64,000 bases of DNA from Microthrixaceae bacterium (GTDB lineage Bacteria; Actinomycetota; Acidimicrobiia; Acidimicrobiales; Microtrichaceae), in NCBI GenBank assembly GCA_023957975.1, contig JAMLGM010000001.1, forward strand, positions 434,001 through 498,000, written 5' to 3'. Below the pieces are notes generated by a model. It was not told where the DNA came from. It worked only from the letters and a program-made list of their open reading frames with translations, and did no database searches. Position 1 is the stretch's first letter. Each line of letters starts with the position of its first letter. This document shows positions 9,669 to 21,721 of this stretch, in pieces. The translations under genes and the position numbers were made by a program.

Positions 9669-10046
9669 GTGGACACCGCTGCGATGAAACAAGCCGTCGA
9701 GGCGTACACCCGGCTGCACTCCGCACGAGATCTCGACGCCCTGGTCGATCTGTTCGCCGAGGATGCGGTCGCCTACGACCCCGTCGACGCCGACCCACAC
9801 GTGGGCAAGGCCGCGATTCGCGAATTCTTCTCCGGGACGCACCAAATGGCCGACGAGTTCAAGCTCGAGCTGACCGGACCGGTGCGTGCGGTGGCCGACT
9901 TCGCCGCGTTCCCGATGACGGTGACCACGAAGATCGGCGAGATGTCGATGCAGCTCGACATCATCGACGTGTTCACGTTCAACGATGCCGGCAAGGTCGT
10001 CGAGATGAAGGCCTATTGGTCGATGGACGACGCCCGGTTCGGCTGA
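9669..10046 (+). CDS. Ketosteroid isomerase-like (NTF2/SnoaL fold) protein
   Basis: A 125-residue NTF2-fold protein that closely follows Delta5-3-ketosteroid isomerases. Tyr13, Asp37 (in YDP) and Asp100 (in LDIIDV) fall at the positions of the catalytic Tyr16, Asp40 and Asp103 of the Pseudomonas putida enzyme, and the terminal AYWS motif is also shared. A true steroid or related enone isomerase activity is therefore plausible. The GTG at 9669 is chosen because GGAGGA lies at ideal distance before it, while the ATG at 9609 lacks a site. The 3' end overlaps the convergent RDD gene by 34 bp. Confidence 0.85.
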   Translation: MDTAAMKQAVEAYTRLHSARDLDALVDLFAEDAVAYDPVDADPHVGKAAIREFFSGTHQMADEFKLELTGPVRAVADFAAFPMTVTTKIGEMSMQLDIIDVFTFNDAGKVVEMKAYWSMDDARFG

Positions 10047-10591
10047 CGACCCAGCCCGTCGGGGCCTCCCGGGTTCGACAACAGGCTCGACAACGGTGGC
10101 ACCAGCGAGCGCACGACGGTTCCGGCTGCGAGGTCGTGCAGGCCGCGACGGTCGGGTCGCAGGAGAATCGGCAGATACACGATCAGCGGCACCGCGACCT
10201 GCACGACGGCGAGTACGTCGTGCAGAAGGCCGGTCTCGAGCCGGGCGATCCAGGGTCCGAGTGCAAATGCACCGAAGGCCACGGCGAAGCGGGCGAAACT
10301 CCGGATCCATCCGATCGGTGCGTCGGAGGTGGTGACCACGACGAGCCGGCACATCCGCTTGCCCAACGTCTGTCCGATGACCGCGTGGGAGACGACGAAG
10401 TAGGCGACGGCCACGCCGACCGAGATCCATGTCGAGGCACTCGTGGGAACGGTTTCGCCGCCGCGTTCGGTGGTCCACGACAGTTGTAGGACCAGCATCA
10501 CGACCATCAGCACCGAAAAGTCGAGCACCGCGGCAACGAGGCGCATTACCGCTGAGCAAGGATGCAGTTCGACCGTCGGTTCGTTGTTCAC
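10013..10591 (-). CDS. RDD-family membrane protein
   Basis: A 192-residue protein with about four hydrophobic segments. Two hallmark RDD motifs are present: GQTLGKRMCRLVV after the second segment and RGLHDLAAGTVV near the C-terminus. RDD proteins are poorly understood; some have been linked to ion transport. The gene starts 19 bp after the stop of an ABC ATPase gene on the same strand, so the two probably form an operon. The ATPase has no other membrane partner nearby. The C-terminal 12 codons overlap the convergent isomerase gene. Confidence 0.85.
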   Translation of the reverse strand: MNNEPTVELHPCSAVMRLVAAVLDFSVLMVVMLVLQLSWTTERGGETVPTSASTWISVGVAVAYFVVSHAVIGQTLGKRMCRLVVVTTSDAPIGWIRSFARFAVAFGAFALGPWIARLETGLLHDVLAVVQVAVPLIVYLPILLRPDRRGLHDLAAGTVVRSLVPPLSSLLSNPGGPDGLGRQPNRASSIDQ

Positions 10592-10610
10592 TCGGGTCCG
10601 GGTGCCCTGA

Positions 10611-11360
10611 TCAGTCGCCGAGCGCCTTCATCTTGTCGAGCACCTTGGCGGCCGTCGGCTCGAACATCTCGTCGACGAGTTGGCCATCGGCGAGAAACAG
10701 CACTCGGTCGGCGTGACCTGCCGCGTTCGGATCATGGGTCACCATGACGATGGTCTGACGCAGTTCGTCGACCGCCTTGCGCATGAAGGTGAGGATCTCG
10801 GTGCCGGTTCGACTGTCGAGGTTACCGGTCGGCTCGTCGGCGAAGATGATCTGCGGTCGTGATGCGAGCGCCCGTGCGACGGCGACACGCTGCTGTTGCC
10901 CGCCCGACAATTCCGAGGGGCGATGGGTGAGGCGTTCGCGCAGCCCGACGGTGTCGATCACCGTGTCGAGCCACGCCTTGTCGGGCTTGGTTCCTCCGAG
11001 GTCCATCGGCAGGGTGATGTTCTCGAGCGCGGTGAGCGTCGGGATGAGGTTGAACGCCTGGAAAATGAAGCCGATCTTGTCGCGCCGCAACAGCGTGAGC
11101 TCCCGATCGGACAGGGTTGAAAGGTCGTCGTTGCCGACGCGGATCGTGCCCGATGTCAACACGTCGAGGCCGGCGAGGCAGTGCATCAGCGTGGACTTAC
11201 CAGAACCGGATGGTCCCATGATCGCGGTGAACTGACCGCGGTTGAACGAGGCGGTCACCTTGTCGAGTGCGACGACACGCGTGTCGCCCGAACCGTATTC
11301 CTTGGTCGCGTCGACCGCTGATGCGGCGACGGTGGTTGACCAGGTCTGGGTGTCGCTCAC
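10611..11360 (-). CDS. ABC transporter ATP-binding protein, LolD/MacB type
   Basis: A 249-residue ABC ATPase. It shows Walker A GPSGSGKST, signature LSGGQQQRVA, Walker B IIFADEP and a typical H-loop (VTHD). It groups by eye with the LolD/MacB/FtsE-like class, which partners FtsX-like permeases, but no such permease is adjacent. The next gene encodes an RDD protein. I chose the GTG at 11360 because a strong GGAGGA ends 4 nt before it; the ATG at 11375 would place that site inside the coding region. The partner permease may be encoded elsewhere. Confidence 0.9.
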   Translation of the reverse strand: MSDTQTWSTTVAASAVDATKEYGSGDTRVVALDKVTASFNRGQFTAIMGPSGSGKSTLMHCLAGLDVLTSGTIRVGNDDLSTLSDRELTLLRRDKIGFIFQAFNLIPTLTALENITLPMDLGGTKPDKAWLDTVIDTVGLRERLTHRPSELSGGQQQRVAVARALASRPQIIFADEPTGNLDSRTGTEILTFMRKAVDELRQTIVMVTHDPNAAGHADRVLFLADGQLVDEMFEPTAAKVLDKMKALGD

Positions 11361-11461
11361 GGCTTCCTCCGTCATCGTCCGAGTGGTGACACGGTATCGG
11401 CTTCGGGCGCTCGGGTGCGGGCAGTGAATCGTCCCCGAGCGCCACGCTGGCCGACGTTTGG

Positions 11462-12223
11462 CTACTTCGCCGTCGCCTGGGCCGCCACGGCGGCGGCCTT
11501 CGCGGCGATGGCGTCCGCATCGCCCAGGTACCGCTGCGAGGTCGGCTTGGCCTCGCGAGGCCGGAAGTCGTCGCCGAGTTCGTAGTGCAGCGGAATGCCG
11601 GTGGGGATGTTGAGTTCGGTGATGTCGGCGTCCTCGATCGAGTCGAGGTGCTTCACCAACGCTCGCAATGAGTTGCCGTGGGCCACCACCAGCACCGTGT
11701 GCCCCGCGGCGAGGTCGGTGGTGATCGAGTCAAACCAATACGGCATGAGCCGGGCCACGACGTCTTTGAGGCACTCCGCGGCGGGGATGATGTCGGCGGG
11801 CAGTGACGCATACTGTGCGTCGTCGTTGGGGTTCGTCTCGTTGTCCGAACCGATCGCGGGCGGAGCGATGTCATAGGAGCGCCGCCAGATCTTGACCTGT
11901 TCCTCGCCGTACATCTCGGTGGTCTCGGCCTTGTTGCGCCCGGTGAGGTCGCCGTAGTGCCGCTCGTTCAGCCGCCACGAACGACGTACGGGCAACCACA
12001 TCAGATTCGCGGTGTCGAGCGCGAGCTGGGCGGTACGAATGGCGCGCTTTTGCAGGGACGTGTGCAGGACCGTCGGACCCAGGCCGGCGTCGAGCAAGGT
12101 GGCACCGGCCGCGGATGCCTCTGCTCGTCCGGTGTCGGTGAGGTCGCAGTCGTACCAACCGGTGAACAGGTTCAGTCGGTTCCATTCGCTTTCGCCGTGG
12201 CGAAGCAGGATGAGATCGGACAT
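11462..12223 (-). CDS. gpmA: 2,3-bisphosphoglycerate-dependent phosphoglycerate mutase
   Basis: Interconverts 3- and 2-phosphoglycerate in glycolysis and gluconeogenesis in the cytoplasm. The 253-residue length fits cofactor-dependent mutases. The phosphohistidine motif [10 protein letters not shown] puts the catalytic histidine at residue 9; ERHYGDLTG carries the family glutamate, and the second catalytic histidine is in [11 protein letters not shown]. The ATG at 12223 is preferred over one at 12259 because it gives the standard N-terminus and follows a GAGGGA ribosome site. It is divergent from dnaK. Confidence 0.95.
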   Translation of the reverse strand: MSDLILLRHGESEWNRLNLFTGWYDCDLTDTGRAEASAAGATLLDAGLGPTVLHTSLQKRAIRTAQLALDTANLMWLPVRRSWRLNERHYGDLTGRNKAETTEMYGEEQVKIWRRSYDIAPPAIGSDNETNPNDDAQYASLPADIIPAAECLKDVVARLMPYWFDSITTDLAAGHTVLVVAHGNSLRALVKHLDSIEDADITELNIPTGIPLHYELGDDFRPREAKPTSQRYLGDADAIAAKAAAVAAQATAK

Positions 12224-12375
12224 GGGGTCCCTCGCTCTCGATCGTCGGTGGGTCTCCATGATGAGCCAACCGACGGCTCGACGGAAATTCTGCGCACCCA
12301 GCGATGGGGGACATCGATGCGGCGCGGCGTGCGGAGGGGTGCCTGAGGATGCATTAAGTCGACCTGTGGATAAAA

Positions 12376-12396
12376 GTTGATAGCGAGTGACTCAAG
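12376..12396. promoter_or_regulatory. HAIR-like HspR operator upstream of dnaK
   Basis: The right half ACTCAAG (12390-12396) matches the HspR-associated inverted repeat exactly. The left half GTTGATA (12376-12382) keeps the TTGA core of CTTGAGT, and the spacer is exactly 7 bp as in the consensus CTTGAGT-N7-ACTCAAG. It overlaps the dnaK promoter, and hspR lies in the same operon. Confidence 0.75.
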
Positions 12397-12405
12397 GTTT
12401 ATGAT
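12377..12405 (+). promoter_or_regulatory. Sigma-70-type promoter of the dnaK operon
   Basis: TTGATA (12377-12382), a 17-bp spacer and TATGAT (12400-12405) form a near-consensus promoter 123 bp before dnaK. The HspR operator half ACTCAAG lies in the spacer, so bound repressor would block RNA polymerase. The rest of the 12224-12528 gap shows only a gpmA leader and the dnaK leader. Confidence 0.75.
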
Positions 12406-12528
12406 CGAAACAACTCAGCTGCAGGGTGAACCGGTCGAGAGGCCGCTAAGCTTGGCGGCAACATCATGATTTCGGCCACGAGGCCGCAACCAAACAGCGG
12501 CGCCACGCCGTGAGAGGAGACCCCCCAA

Positions 12529-14352
12529 ATGCCAAAGGCAGTCGGAATTGATCTGGGTACGACCAACTCGGTGGTCGCGGCGTTGGAAGCCGGCGATCCG
12601 GTCGTCATCCCCAACAGCGAAGGCGCCCGCACCACGCCGTCGGTCGTAGCGTTCACCAAGGACGGTGAGGTGCTCGTCGGGGAGGTCGCCAAGCGCCAGG
12701 CCATCACCAACCCGGACCGTACGATTCGGTCGGTCAAGCGTCACATGGGCACCAACTGGACCATCGGCATCGACGGCAAGGACTACACGTCCCAGGAAAT
12801 CTCGGCACGCACGCTGATGAAGCTCAAGCGCGACGCCGAGGCGTATCTCGGTGATGCGGTGACCCAGGCGGTCATCACCGTGCCGGCCTATTTCGACGAT
12901 GCGCAGCGCACCGCCACCAAAGAGGCCGGTCAGATCGCCGGGCTTGAAGTGCTGCGCATCATCAACGAGCCCACGGCGGCAGCGCTCGCGTACGGCATGG
13001 AAAAAGAGGGTGAAGACGAGGCGATCCTGGTGTTTGACCTCGGCGGCGGCACCTTCGATGTGTCGGTGCTGGAGATCGGCGACGGTGTTTTCGAGGTGAA
13101 GTCGACCCACGGTGACACCGAACTCGGCGGCGACGACTGGGATCAGCGGATCATCGACTGGTTGGTCGAGGGGTTCAAGAACTCCCAGGGCGTCGACCTG
13201 GCAAAGGACAACATGGCGATGCAGCGTCTCAAGGAGGCGGCGGAGAAAGCCAAGATCGAACTGAGCCAGGTTCAGTCCACCCAGATCAACCTGCCCTACG
13301 TGACGGCCACGGCCAACGGTCCGTTGCACCTCGATGAGACGTTGACTCGCGCCAAGTTCCAGGAGATCACCTCCGATCTGCTCGATCGTTGCAAGATCCC
13401 CTTCGAACAGGCGATCAAGGACGCCGGGCTCACCGTCGGTCAGCTCGATCACGTGATCCTCGTCGGAGGCTCAACCCGAATGCCGGCGGTTCAGGAATTG
13501 GTGCAGTCGGTGAGCGGCCGTGAGCCGCACAAGGGTGTCAACCCCGACGAGGTGGTCGCCATGGGTGCGGCGGTTCAGGCCGGCGTGCTCAAGGGCGACG
13601 TCAAAGACGTCCTGTTGCTCGACGTGACCCCGCTGTCGCTCGGCATCGAAACCCGTGGCGGGGTGATGACGAAGCTCATCGAGCGCAACACCACCATCCC
13701 GACGCGTCGCACCGAGGTGTTCACCACGGCCGAGGACATGCAGGCGCAGGTCGAGATTCACGTGCTGCAAGGCGAGCGCGAAATGTCTCGGTACAACAAG
13801 ACGCTCGGCACGTTCCAGCTGACCGATCTGCCCCCGGCGCCGCGTGGCGTGCCGCAGATCGAGGTGACCTTCGACATCGACGCCAACGGCATCGTGAACG
13901 TCTCCGCCAAGGACCGCGCGACCAGCAAGGAGCAGTCGATCACGATCACCGGTCAGTCGACGCTGTCGAAGGATCAGATCGACCAGATGGTCAAGGATGC
14001 CGAAGCTCACGCCGAGGAGGACGCGAAGCGTCGCGAAGAGGCTGAGGAACTGAACAAGGCCGACTCGCTCGTGTATCAGACCGAGAAGTTCCTCCGCGAC
14101 AACGACGACAAGGTCCCCGCCGATCAGAAGGCGAGAGTCGACGAGGCGATCGCGGCGTCCAAGGAAGCCATCGCGTCTGGCGATCTCGATCGGGTGAGGT
14201 CGACGACCGAAGCGTTGACGACCGCCAGCCAGGAGCTCAGCCAATCGCTCTATGAGGCGGCTTCCACCGAAGGCGCCGACGGGTTCGGTTCCGCCGGGGC
14301 GGCCGATGACGACGTGGTCGACGCCGAGATCATCGATGACGAGGCGCAATGA
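12529..14352 (+). CDS. dnaK: Chaperone protein DnaK (Hsp70)
   Basis: ATP-driven Hsp70 chaperone of 607 residues that binds unfolded polypeptides with DnaJ and GrpE. The N-terminal signature [11 protein letters not shown], the phosphate loop [10 protein letters not shown] and [11 protein letters not shown] of the ATPase domain are intact, followed by the substrate-binding domain and an acidic C-terminal tail. AGGAGA precedes the ATG. It is first in the dnaK-grpE-dnaJ-hspR-clpB operon. It overlaps grpE and is controlled by the promoter and HspR-type operator at 12376-12405. Confidence 0.98.
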   Translation: MPKAVGIDLGTTNSVVAALEAGDPVVIPNSEGARTTPSVVAFTKDGEVLVGEVAKRQAITNPDRTIRSVKRHMGTNWTIGIDGKDYTSQEISARTLMKLKRDAEAYLGDAVTQAVITVPAYFDDAQRTATKEAGQIAGLEVLRIINEPTAAALAYGMEKEGEDEAILVFDLGGGTFDVSVLEIGDGVFEVKSTHGDTELGGDDWDQRIIDWLVEGFKNSQGVDLAKDNMAMQRLKEAAEKAKIELSQVQSTQINLPYVTATANGPLHLDETLTRAKFQEITSDLLDRCKIPFEQAIKDAGLTVGQLDHVILVGGSTRMPAVQELVQSVSGREPHKGVNPDEVVAMGAAVQAGVLKGDVKDVLLLDVTPLSLGIETRGGVMTKLIERNTTIPTRRTEVFTTAEDMQAQVEIHVLQGEREMSRYNKTLGTFQLTDLPPAPRGVPQIEVTFDIDANGIVNVSAKDRATSKEQSITITGQSTLSKDQIDQMVKDAEAHAEEDAKRREEAEELNKADSLVYQTEKFLRDNDDKVPADQKARVDEAIAASKEAIASGDLDRVRSTTEALTTASQELSQSLYEAASTEGADGFGSAGAADDDVVDAEIIDDEAQ

Positions 14353-14906
14353 TGAGCGACGATCAGTTCAGCGCTGAAGCGTCCGAGGAGGTGGGGGCCG
14401 TCGAGGAGGCGGCCGACACCTTCAGTGTGGGCGGTGCCGAGGAGGCCCAGCCGTCACTCGAAGACGTGTTCGTCGACGTGGTCGATGACCTCGAGTCGGT
14501 CACCGCTCAACGCGACGAATATCTCGACCTCGCACGCCGGGTCCAGGCCGACTTCGAGAACTACAAGCGGCGTGTTGCGAATCAGGAGTTGGAGACGCGA
14601 GCCCGTGCCGCCGAGGCGCTGGTGACGGAACTGCTCCCGGTGCTCGATGCATGTGACGCGGCACTCGACCATGGCGCCGAGGAAGTAGCGCCGATTCAAT
14701 CGGCACTCATCGCCGCCCTCGAACGCAAGGGCCTCGGAACCATCGCGGCAGCGGGTGAGGACTTCAATCCTGAGCTCCACGACGCGGTGCTCTCGGAGCC
14801 CGGCGAGGGTGGAGAAAACGGGCCGGTTGTCGTCGAGGTGATGAGGTCGGGTTATCAGTGGAACGGCCGGGTCGTGCGCCCGGCGATGGTCAAGGTTCGC
14901 GGCTAG
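14349..14906 (+). CDS. grpE: Nucleotide exchange factor GrpE
   Basis: Releases ADP from DnaK. The 185-residue protein has an acidic N-terminus, a long coiled-coil helix (about 40-90, with the FENYKRR motif) and a C-terminal beta domain that contains the typical [23 protein letters not shown]. The start codon overlaps the dnaK stop (ATGATG at 14349-14354, so either ATG may be used), which implies translational coupling. It is followed 16 bp later by dnaJ. Confidence 0.95.
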   Translation: MMSDDQFSAEASEEVGAVEEAADTFSVGGAEEAQPSLEDVFVDVVDDLESVTAQRDEYLDLARRVQADFENYKRRVANQELETRARAAEALVTELLPVLDACDAALDHGAEEVAPIQSALIAALERKGLGTIAAAGEDFNPELHDAVLSEPGEGGENGPVVVEVMRSGYQWNGRVVRPAMVKVRG

Positions 14907-14922
14907 GAGAGGAGGTGTCGCG

Positions 14923-16056
14923 ATGACCGTGCAACGCGAATGGTTCGAAAAGGACTACTACGCAGCGCTCGGGGTGTCCCCCACGGCGTCGCAAAAAGAC
15001 ATCACTACCGCCTACCGACGCCTGGCGCGCCAGTTCCATCCCGACGCGAATCCAAACGATGAGTCGGCCGAGGACCGGTTCAAGGAGGTCTCGGCGGCCT
15101 ACGACGTCGTCGGCGACGCCGAGCGGCGCGCCGAATACGACCAGGTGCGGTCGATGGGCACGTCGATGGGGTCATCCATGGGCGGCTCGGGCGGCTTCGG
15201 CCGCCCGGGCGAACCCGGGTTCAGCGACGCCGACATCAGCGATCTGCTCGGCAACCTGTTCGGCCGCGGGCAGTCGAGCGCCTGGTCCGGATCGGGACCC
15301 TTCTCGCGTGGACCGCAGCGCGGGCACGACCTTGAGGCCGATCTGTACCTGTCGTTCCTCGACTCGATCCGAGGGGTGACCACCTCGGTCAACCTGGTCA
15401 GCGATGTCACCTGCGGTGACTGTCACGGCAACGGGGCCGAAGCGGGGACCACTCCACGTTCCTGTCCGGATTGTGGCGGTCGCGGCGTCATCGAGGACAA
15501 CCAGGGGTTCTTCGCCATGAGTCGTCCGTGCGGCCTCTGCAACGGCCGGGGGTCGATTATTGATACCCCATGTGCAACATGTCGTGGCACCGGTGCGGTG
15601 AGCCGCCCTCGGGCTGTGCGGGTGAAGCTTCCTCGTGGGGTGCGCGACGATCAGCAGGTACGGCTCAAAGGCAAGGGCGGGCCCGGCCGTGGCGGTGGCC
15701 CGGCAGGCGACCTGTACATTCGGGTTCACGTCGAACCGGACCCGGTCTACTCGCGAGATGGGGATGACCTCATCGTGCGGGTGCCGGTCACTTTTGCCGA
15801 GTTGGCGCTTGGGGCCGACATCAAAGTGCCGACGATCGATGGCGAACCGGTCACGATCCGGATCCCGGCAGGTACCCCGAACGGACGCCAATTCCGTGTG
15901 GCAGGACGCGGCATCGAGTCCGCTTCGGGACCGGGCGCACTTCTTGTCGCCGTCGACTTGTCGGTCCCGACACAGATGTCGGCGCTCGAGCGGGCGGCGC
16001 TGGAGAAGTACCGCGATCTCTCCACCCAGAATCCCCGGGAACATCTCGGGGTGTAG
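14923..16056 (+). CDS. dnaJ: Chaperone protein DnaJ (Hsp40, class A)
   Basis: Stimulates the DnaK ATPase and delivers substrates. It has 377 residues. The J domain carries the essential HPD (in FHPDANPND, about residues 38-46), followed by a Gly/Ser/Phe-rich linker. The zinc domain has four CxxCxGxG-type repeats (CGDCHGNG, CPDCGGRG, CGLCNGRG, CATCRGTG), and a C-terminal substrate domain follows. A strong GGAGAGGAGG site precedes the ATG. It sits between grpE and hspR in the heat-shock operon. Confidence 0.97.
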   Translation: MTVQREWFEKDYYAALGVSPTASQKDITTAYRRLARQFHPDANPNDESAEDRFKEVSAAYDVVGDAERRAEYDQVRSMGTSMGSSMGGSGGFGRPGEPGFSDADISDLLGNLFGRGQSSAWSGSGPFSRGPQRGHDLEADLYLSFLDSIRGVTTSVNLVSDVTCGDCHGNGAEAGTTPRSCPDCGGRGVIEDNQGFFAMSRPCGLCNGRGSIIDTPCATCRGTGAVSRPRAVRVKLPRGVRDDQQVRLKGKGGPGRGGGPAGDLYIRVHVEPDPVYSRDGDDLIVRVPVTFAELALGADIKVPTIDGEPVTIRIPAGTPNGRQFRVAGRGIESASGPGALLVAVDLSVPTQMSALERAALEKYRDLSTQNPREHLGV

Positions 16057-16074
16057 ATGACAAGGAGGTAGGCG

Positions 16075-16458
16075 ATGCCCGAGTTTCACCAGGCGGTGTA
16101 CGTCATCTCGGTGGCGGCGGAACTGGCCGGAGTGCATCCGCAGACACTGCGCATCTACGAACGCAAGGGCCTGTTGCGCCCTGCGCGAACCGGCGGAGGA
16201 AGCCGTCGATACAGCGAAGCTGATATCGAGGACCTCCGCCGCATCCAACAACTCACCAGCGAGGGACTGAACCTCGCCGGGGTCACGAAGGTGCTCGAAC
16301 TCGAGCGGCGTATCGCCCATCTCGAGCGGGAACTGAAGCGGACCACCGAGGACGCGGCGACGGCGCTCGACGCCATCGCGCGTCAACGTCGATCCGAGCT
16401 CGTTCCCATTCCGTCGGCCGCCGTCGTGCTCTATGACCAAACCCGCAGGAGGCGGTAA
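16075..16458 (+). CDS. hspR: HspR, MerR-family heat-shock repressor
   Basis: A 127-residue MerR-type repressor. The winged HTH ([20 protein letters not shown], about residues 17-36) and the following [20 protein letters not shown] are diagnostic. A C-terminal coiled coil spans about residues 75-105. HspR represses its own operon by binding HAIR operators, with DnaK as co-repressor in known actinobacteria. The operator-like site at 12376-12396 upstream of dnaK fits this loop. An AAGGAGGT ribosome site precedes the ATG. clpB starts 2 bp after its stop codon. Confidence 0.95.
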   Translation: MPEFHQAVYVISVAAELAGVHPQTLRIYERKGLLRPARTGGGSRRYSEADIEDLRRIQQLTSEGLNLAGVTKVLELERRIAHLERELKRTTEDAATALDAIARQRRSELVPIPSAAVVLYDQTRRRR

Positions 16459-16460
16459 CC

Positions 16461-18986
<2,526 letters not shown>

Positions 18987-19014
18987 GCGAGGCGGCCGGT
19001 CGAGGTCGAGATCG

Positions 19015-21624
19015 TCAGCGAAACGAGGAGGTCGGGGCGCCATTGTTCGTCGCGACCTCCCGCGTTTCGAGGCGGGGTTGAGCAGCGTCGGCGCGGTGTT
19101 GTTCAACCCACAGCTCCAGCCCGCGAGGCTCGAGCGCACGCGAGAAGTAGAAGCCCTGGGCGTAGTCACACCCGATGTCGCTCAGGATCGCCAGCTGTTC
19201 CTCGGTCTCGATGCCTTCGGCGACGACGTGCATGCGGAGGCTCTGGGCGAGTTCCACGGTGGCGCGCACGATGATCTCGGCGGTCGGCTCCGTTCCGAGC
19301 GGTGTGATGAAGCTCCGATCGATCTTGAGTTCTGTCGCCGGAAGGTTGGCGAGGTAGGACAGCGATGACTGCCCGGTTCCGAAGTCGTCGATGGATATGC
19401 CGATGCCGAGCTGTCGGATGCGCTCCATCACCGCGACCGCCCGGCGTGAATCGGAGATGACGGCGGACTCGGTGAGTTCGGCGACGAGCAGTTCGGGCGG
19501 GAGCCGGTGGTGGGCGAGGAGTTCGGAGTACAGGTCGACGATCGACTCATTGGTGAGGTTGTAGGCGCTGAGGTTCATCGAAACACGGCGTGGAGTGCCT
19601 GCGGCGTACCAGATGGCCGCCTGCTCGACGGCGCTGGACACGACGAATCGGGTCAGCTGATGAATCAACCCGGTGTGCTCGGCCAGGCTGATGAACGAGT
19701 CGGGCGGCACGAACGAGCCATCGGGTTGGGGCCAGCGCACGAGGGCTTCGACCGACTCCACGACGCCTGAACGAATGTGAACCTGAGGCTGATAGTGCAG
19801 AACCAGTTCGCCGTGATCGATCGCGGCGCGAAGTCGGCTCGCCATCGCCAAGCGTTCGGGGTTGTAGTGGTCGCGTTCGTTGCTGTAGCACTCGATGACC
19901 GTTCGGCCCTCTTTGGCGAGGTACATCGCGACGTCGGCCTGGCGCAGCATGGTGCCGGCATCGAGTCGGCGTCCCCCGTCGGGGCCTCGCGGATCCACCG
20001 GCAGCGAGATGCCCACGCTGGCGGCGATGTCGATGGCGACATCGCCGATGGCGAATGATCGGTGGAGATTGTTCGCTATGTTGCGCGCCGCGACGAACGC
20101 ATCGTCGGTGAGGGCGCCGGTATCGCACCGGCTGCCTCGTCGCACGATCACGGCGAATTCGTCGCCGCCGAGGCGCGCCGCCATTTCGCCGTCTTCGAGC
20201 AGGGAACTCAGACGTGCCGCGACTTCGATCAGCACCAGGTCGCCGTTCTCGTGGCCGAGGGTGTCGTTGACCTCCTTGAACCGGTCGAGGTCCAACAGGA
20301 TCACGGCGACGTCGTCGCCACGGCCGAGCATCTCGTCGAGGGTGTGTAGTAGCAGCGATCGGTTCGGAAGGTCGGTGAGCGAATCGTGGGAGGCGAGGTA
20401 GTCGGACTCCTGCACCTGCAGCCGGAGTCTCTCGACGAGATCGACGTTCTGCAGCGACAGGTTGGCGTGCACACCAACGGTGCCCAACATGTCGGCATCT
20501 TCTCGATCGAATGGCCGAACCTCGGTGCTGCGGTCGGCGATGACGAGCACCAGGCGAGTCGAATCTTGGCGGGTCAACTCGACGGCCACGATCTCCTCGT
20601 GACCGGAGTCGTTCAGGGCTTTCGCGAACGCGCTCGGAGTCGTTTCGTCCTCGACGGTGAAGATCTGGGGCTCAATCGGAGCGAGGTCGAGCAGAAGCCG
20701 ATCGAGTTGCGTTGACGGTGTCTGCACAAGCTGCCGGTCGCGAATCTCGAACCGGGTCACCTCACCGAACCGCTCGAGGGTGATCCACGCCGTCTCGGCG
20801 TGAAGGGTCTCGGCGGCTTGATACAGCAATTCCTCGAAAACGGTACCGTCGTTGACCGCCGAGGAGATGCCGATCGCGAAGTTGTTCAGCCGATTCATTC
20901 CCCGATAGCGGGTGCTGATGCGGGTGTATTCGCGAGCCAGCAGGTACATCGTGACCCCGATGACGAGCACCAGTGCCGCAGCAGCGCTGTTGAGGCGCAG
21001 CAGTGTCACGAACACCACTGCCAGCGTGACGTCGGCGACGATGCCGATGAGGGTGAGAACGAGGTCGGTTCCGCTCGGGGTGATGAGCCTGCCGAGAAAG
21101 CTGCTCATGACCGCGATCGTGACGAATCCCCCGGCCGCCTCCGCCAGCACGAATCCGCCCAGGAGCACGAACCACGAGAGTACGCCGCTGTTCTCTGGCC
21201 CGATCCAAAGCCAGAACACGGTGGCGGCGACGACGGTGTCGAGGCCGACGATCGCGAGGTTCACCACCAGCTTCATCAGCGGTTGATTCTCGACGACGCG
21301 ATAGGTCAACCCGGCGACCGCGAGTTGGATGGCTAACAGGGTCAGTGGCGAGAGAAAACTCAACCCGACGAGCATCGGGATGGCAAGAAACATGAACCGG
21401 TGGTTCTCGTGGCGGAACTCGAAGTCGATGTTCACGTTGTTGAACACCGCCGACAGCCCGGTCACCAGCAGGATGATCAGTGCGCTATCCGGCCCCTGAA
21501 ATTGGGTGAGCCACATGATCATCGGCGTCAACGCGGCGATGACGAGCGCGGTCACGAACAGAACCCGGGAACGTCCCTGGTCCATGTCGTGGGTCGCTTC
21601 AGTTGCCGATGCAGTTGCGGCCAT
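19015..21624 (-). CDS. Membrane GGDEF-EAL protein (cyclic di-GMP signalling)
   Basis: An 869-residue membrane protein with about eight N-terminal hydrophobic helices, a GAF-like region (about 255-410), a GGDEF domain and an EAL domain. The GGDEF motif is intact (ARLGGDEFAV). EAL-domain residues for phosphodiesterase activity are also present: EALVRW, MNLSAYN, ELTES, DDFGTG and VAEGIE. It may therefore make, degrade, or both make and degrade cyclic di-GMP in response to a membrane or cytosolic signal. The ATG at 21624 is chosen because TGAGG lies 9 nt before it, although longer GTG/ATG starts exist at 21654 and 21639. A degenerate GGDEF gene precedes it on the same strand. Confidence 0.9.
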   Translation of the reverse strand: MAATASATEATHDMDQGRSRVLFVTALVIAALTPMIMWLTQFQGPDSALIILLVTGLSAVFNNVNIDFEFRHENHRFMFLAIPMLVGLSFLSPLTLLAIQLAVAGLTYRVVENQPLMKLVVNLAIVGLDTVVAATVFWLWIGPENSGVLSWFVLLGGFVLAEAAGGFVTIAVMSSFLGRLITPSGTDLVLTLIGIVADVTLAVVFVTLLRLNSAAAALVLVIGVTMYLLAREYTRISTRYRGMNRLNNFAIGISSAVNDGTVFEELLYQAAETLHAETAWITLERFGEVTRFEIRDRQLVQTPSTQLDRLLLDLAPIEPQIFTVEDETTPSAFAKALNDSGHEEIVAVELTRQDSTRLVLVIADRSTEVRPFDREDADMLGTVGVHANLSLQNVDLVERLRLQVQESDYLASHDSLTDLPNRSLLLHTLDEMLGRGDDVAVILLDLDRFKEVNDTLGHENGDLVLIEVAARLSSLLEDGEMAARLGGDEFAVIVRRGSRCDTGALTDDAFVAARNIANNLHRSFAIGDVAIDIAASVGISLPVDPRGPDGGRRLDAGTMLRQADVAMYLAKEGRTVIECYSNERDHYNPERLAMASRLRAAIDHGELVLHYQPQVHIRSGVVESVEALVRWPQPDGSFVPPDSFISLAEHTGLIHQLTRFVVSSAVEQAAIWYAAGTPRRVSMNLSAYNLTNESIVDLYSELLAHHRLPPELLVAELTESAVISDSRRAVAVMERIRQLGIGISIDDFGTGQSSLSYLANLPATELKIDRSFITPLGTEPTAEIIVRATVELAQSLRMHVVAEGIETEEQLAILSDIGCDYAQGFYFSRALEPRGLELWVEQHRADAAQPRLETREVATNNGAPTSSFR

Positions 21625-21721
21625 AGCACAAAACCTCATGCCTTCTATCGGCACGCTGGCCTATGAGGTGAGCAATTTTCCACCCGCCCGAAGAGGTGAG
21701 GTTGCCCGTGAGCCGGGAGCC

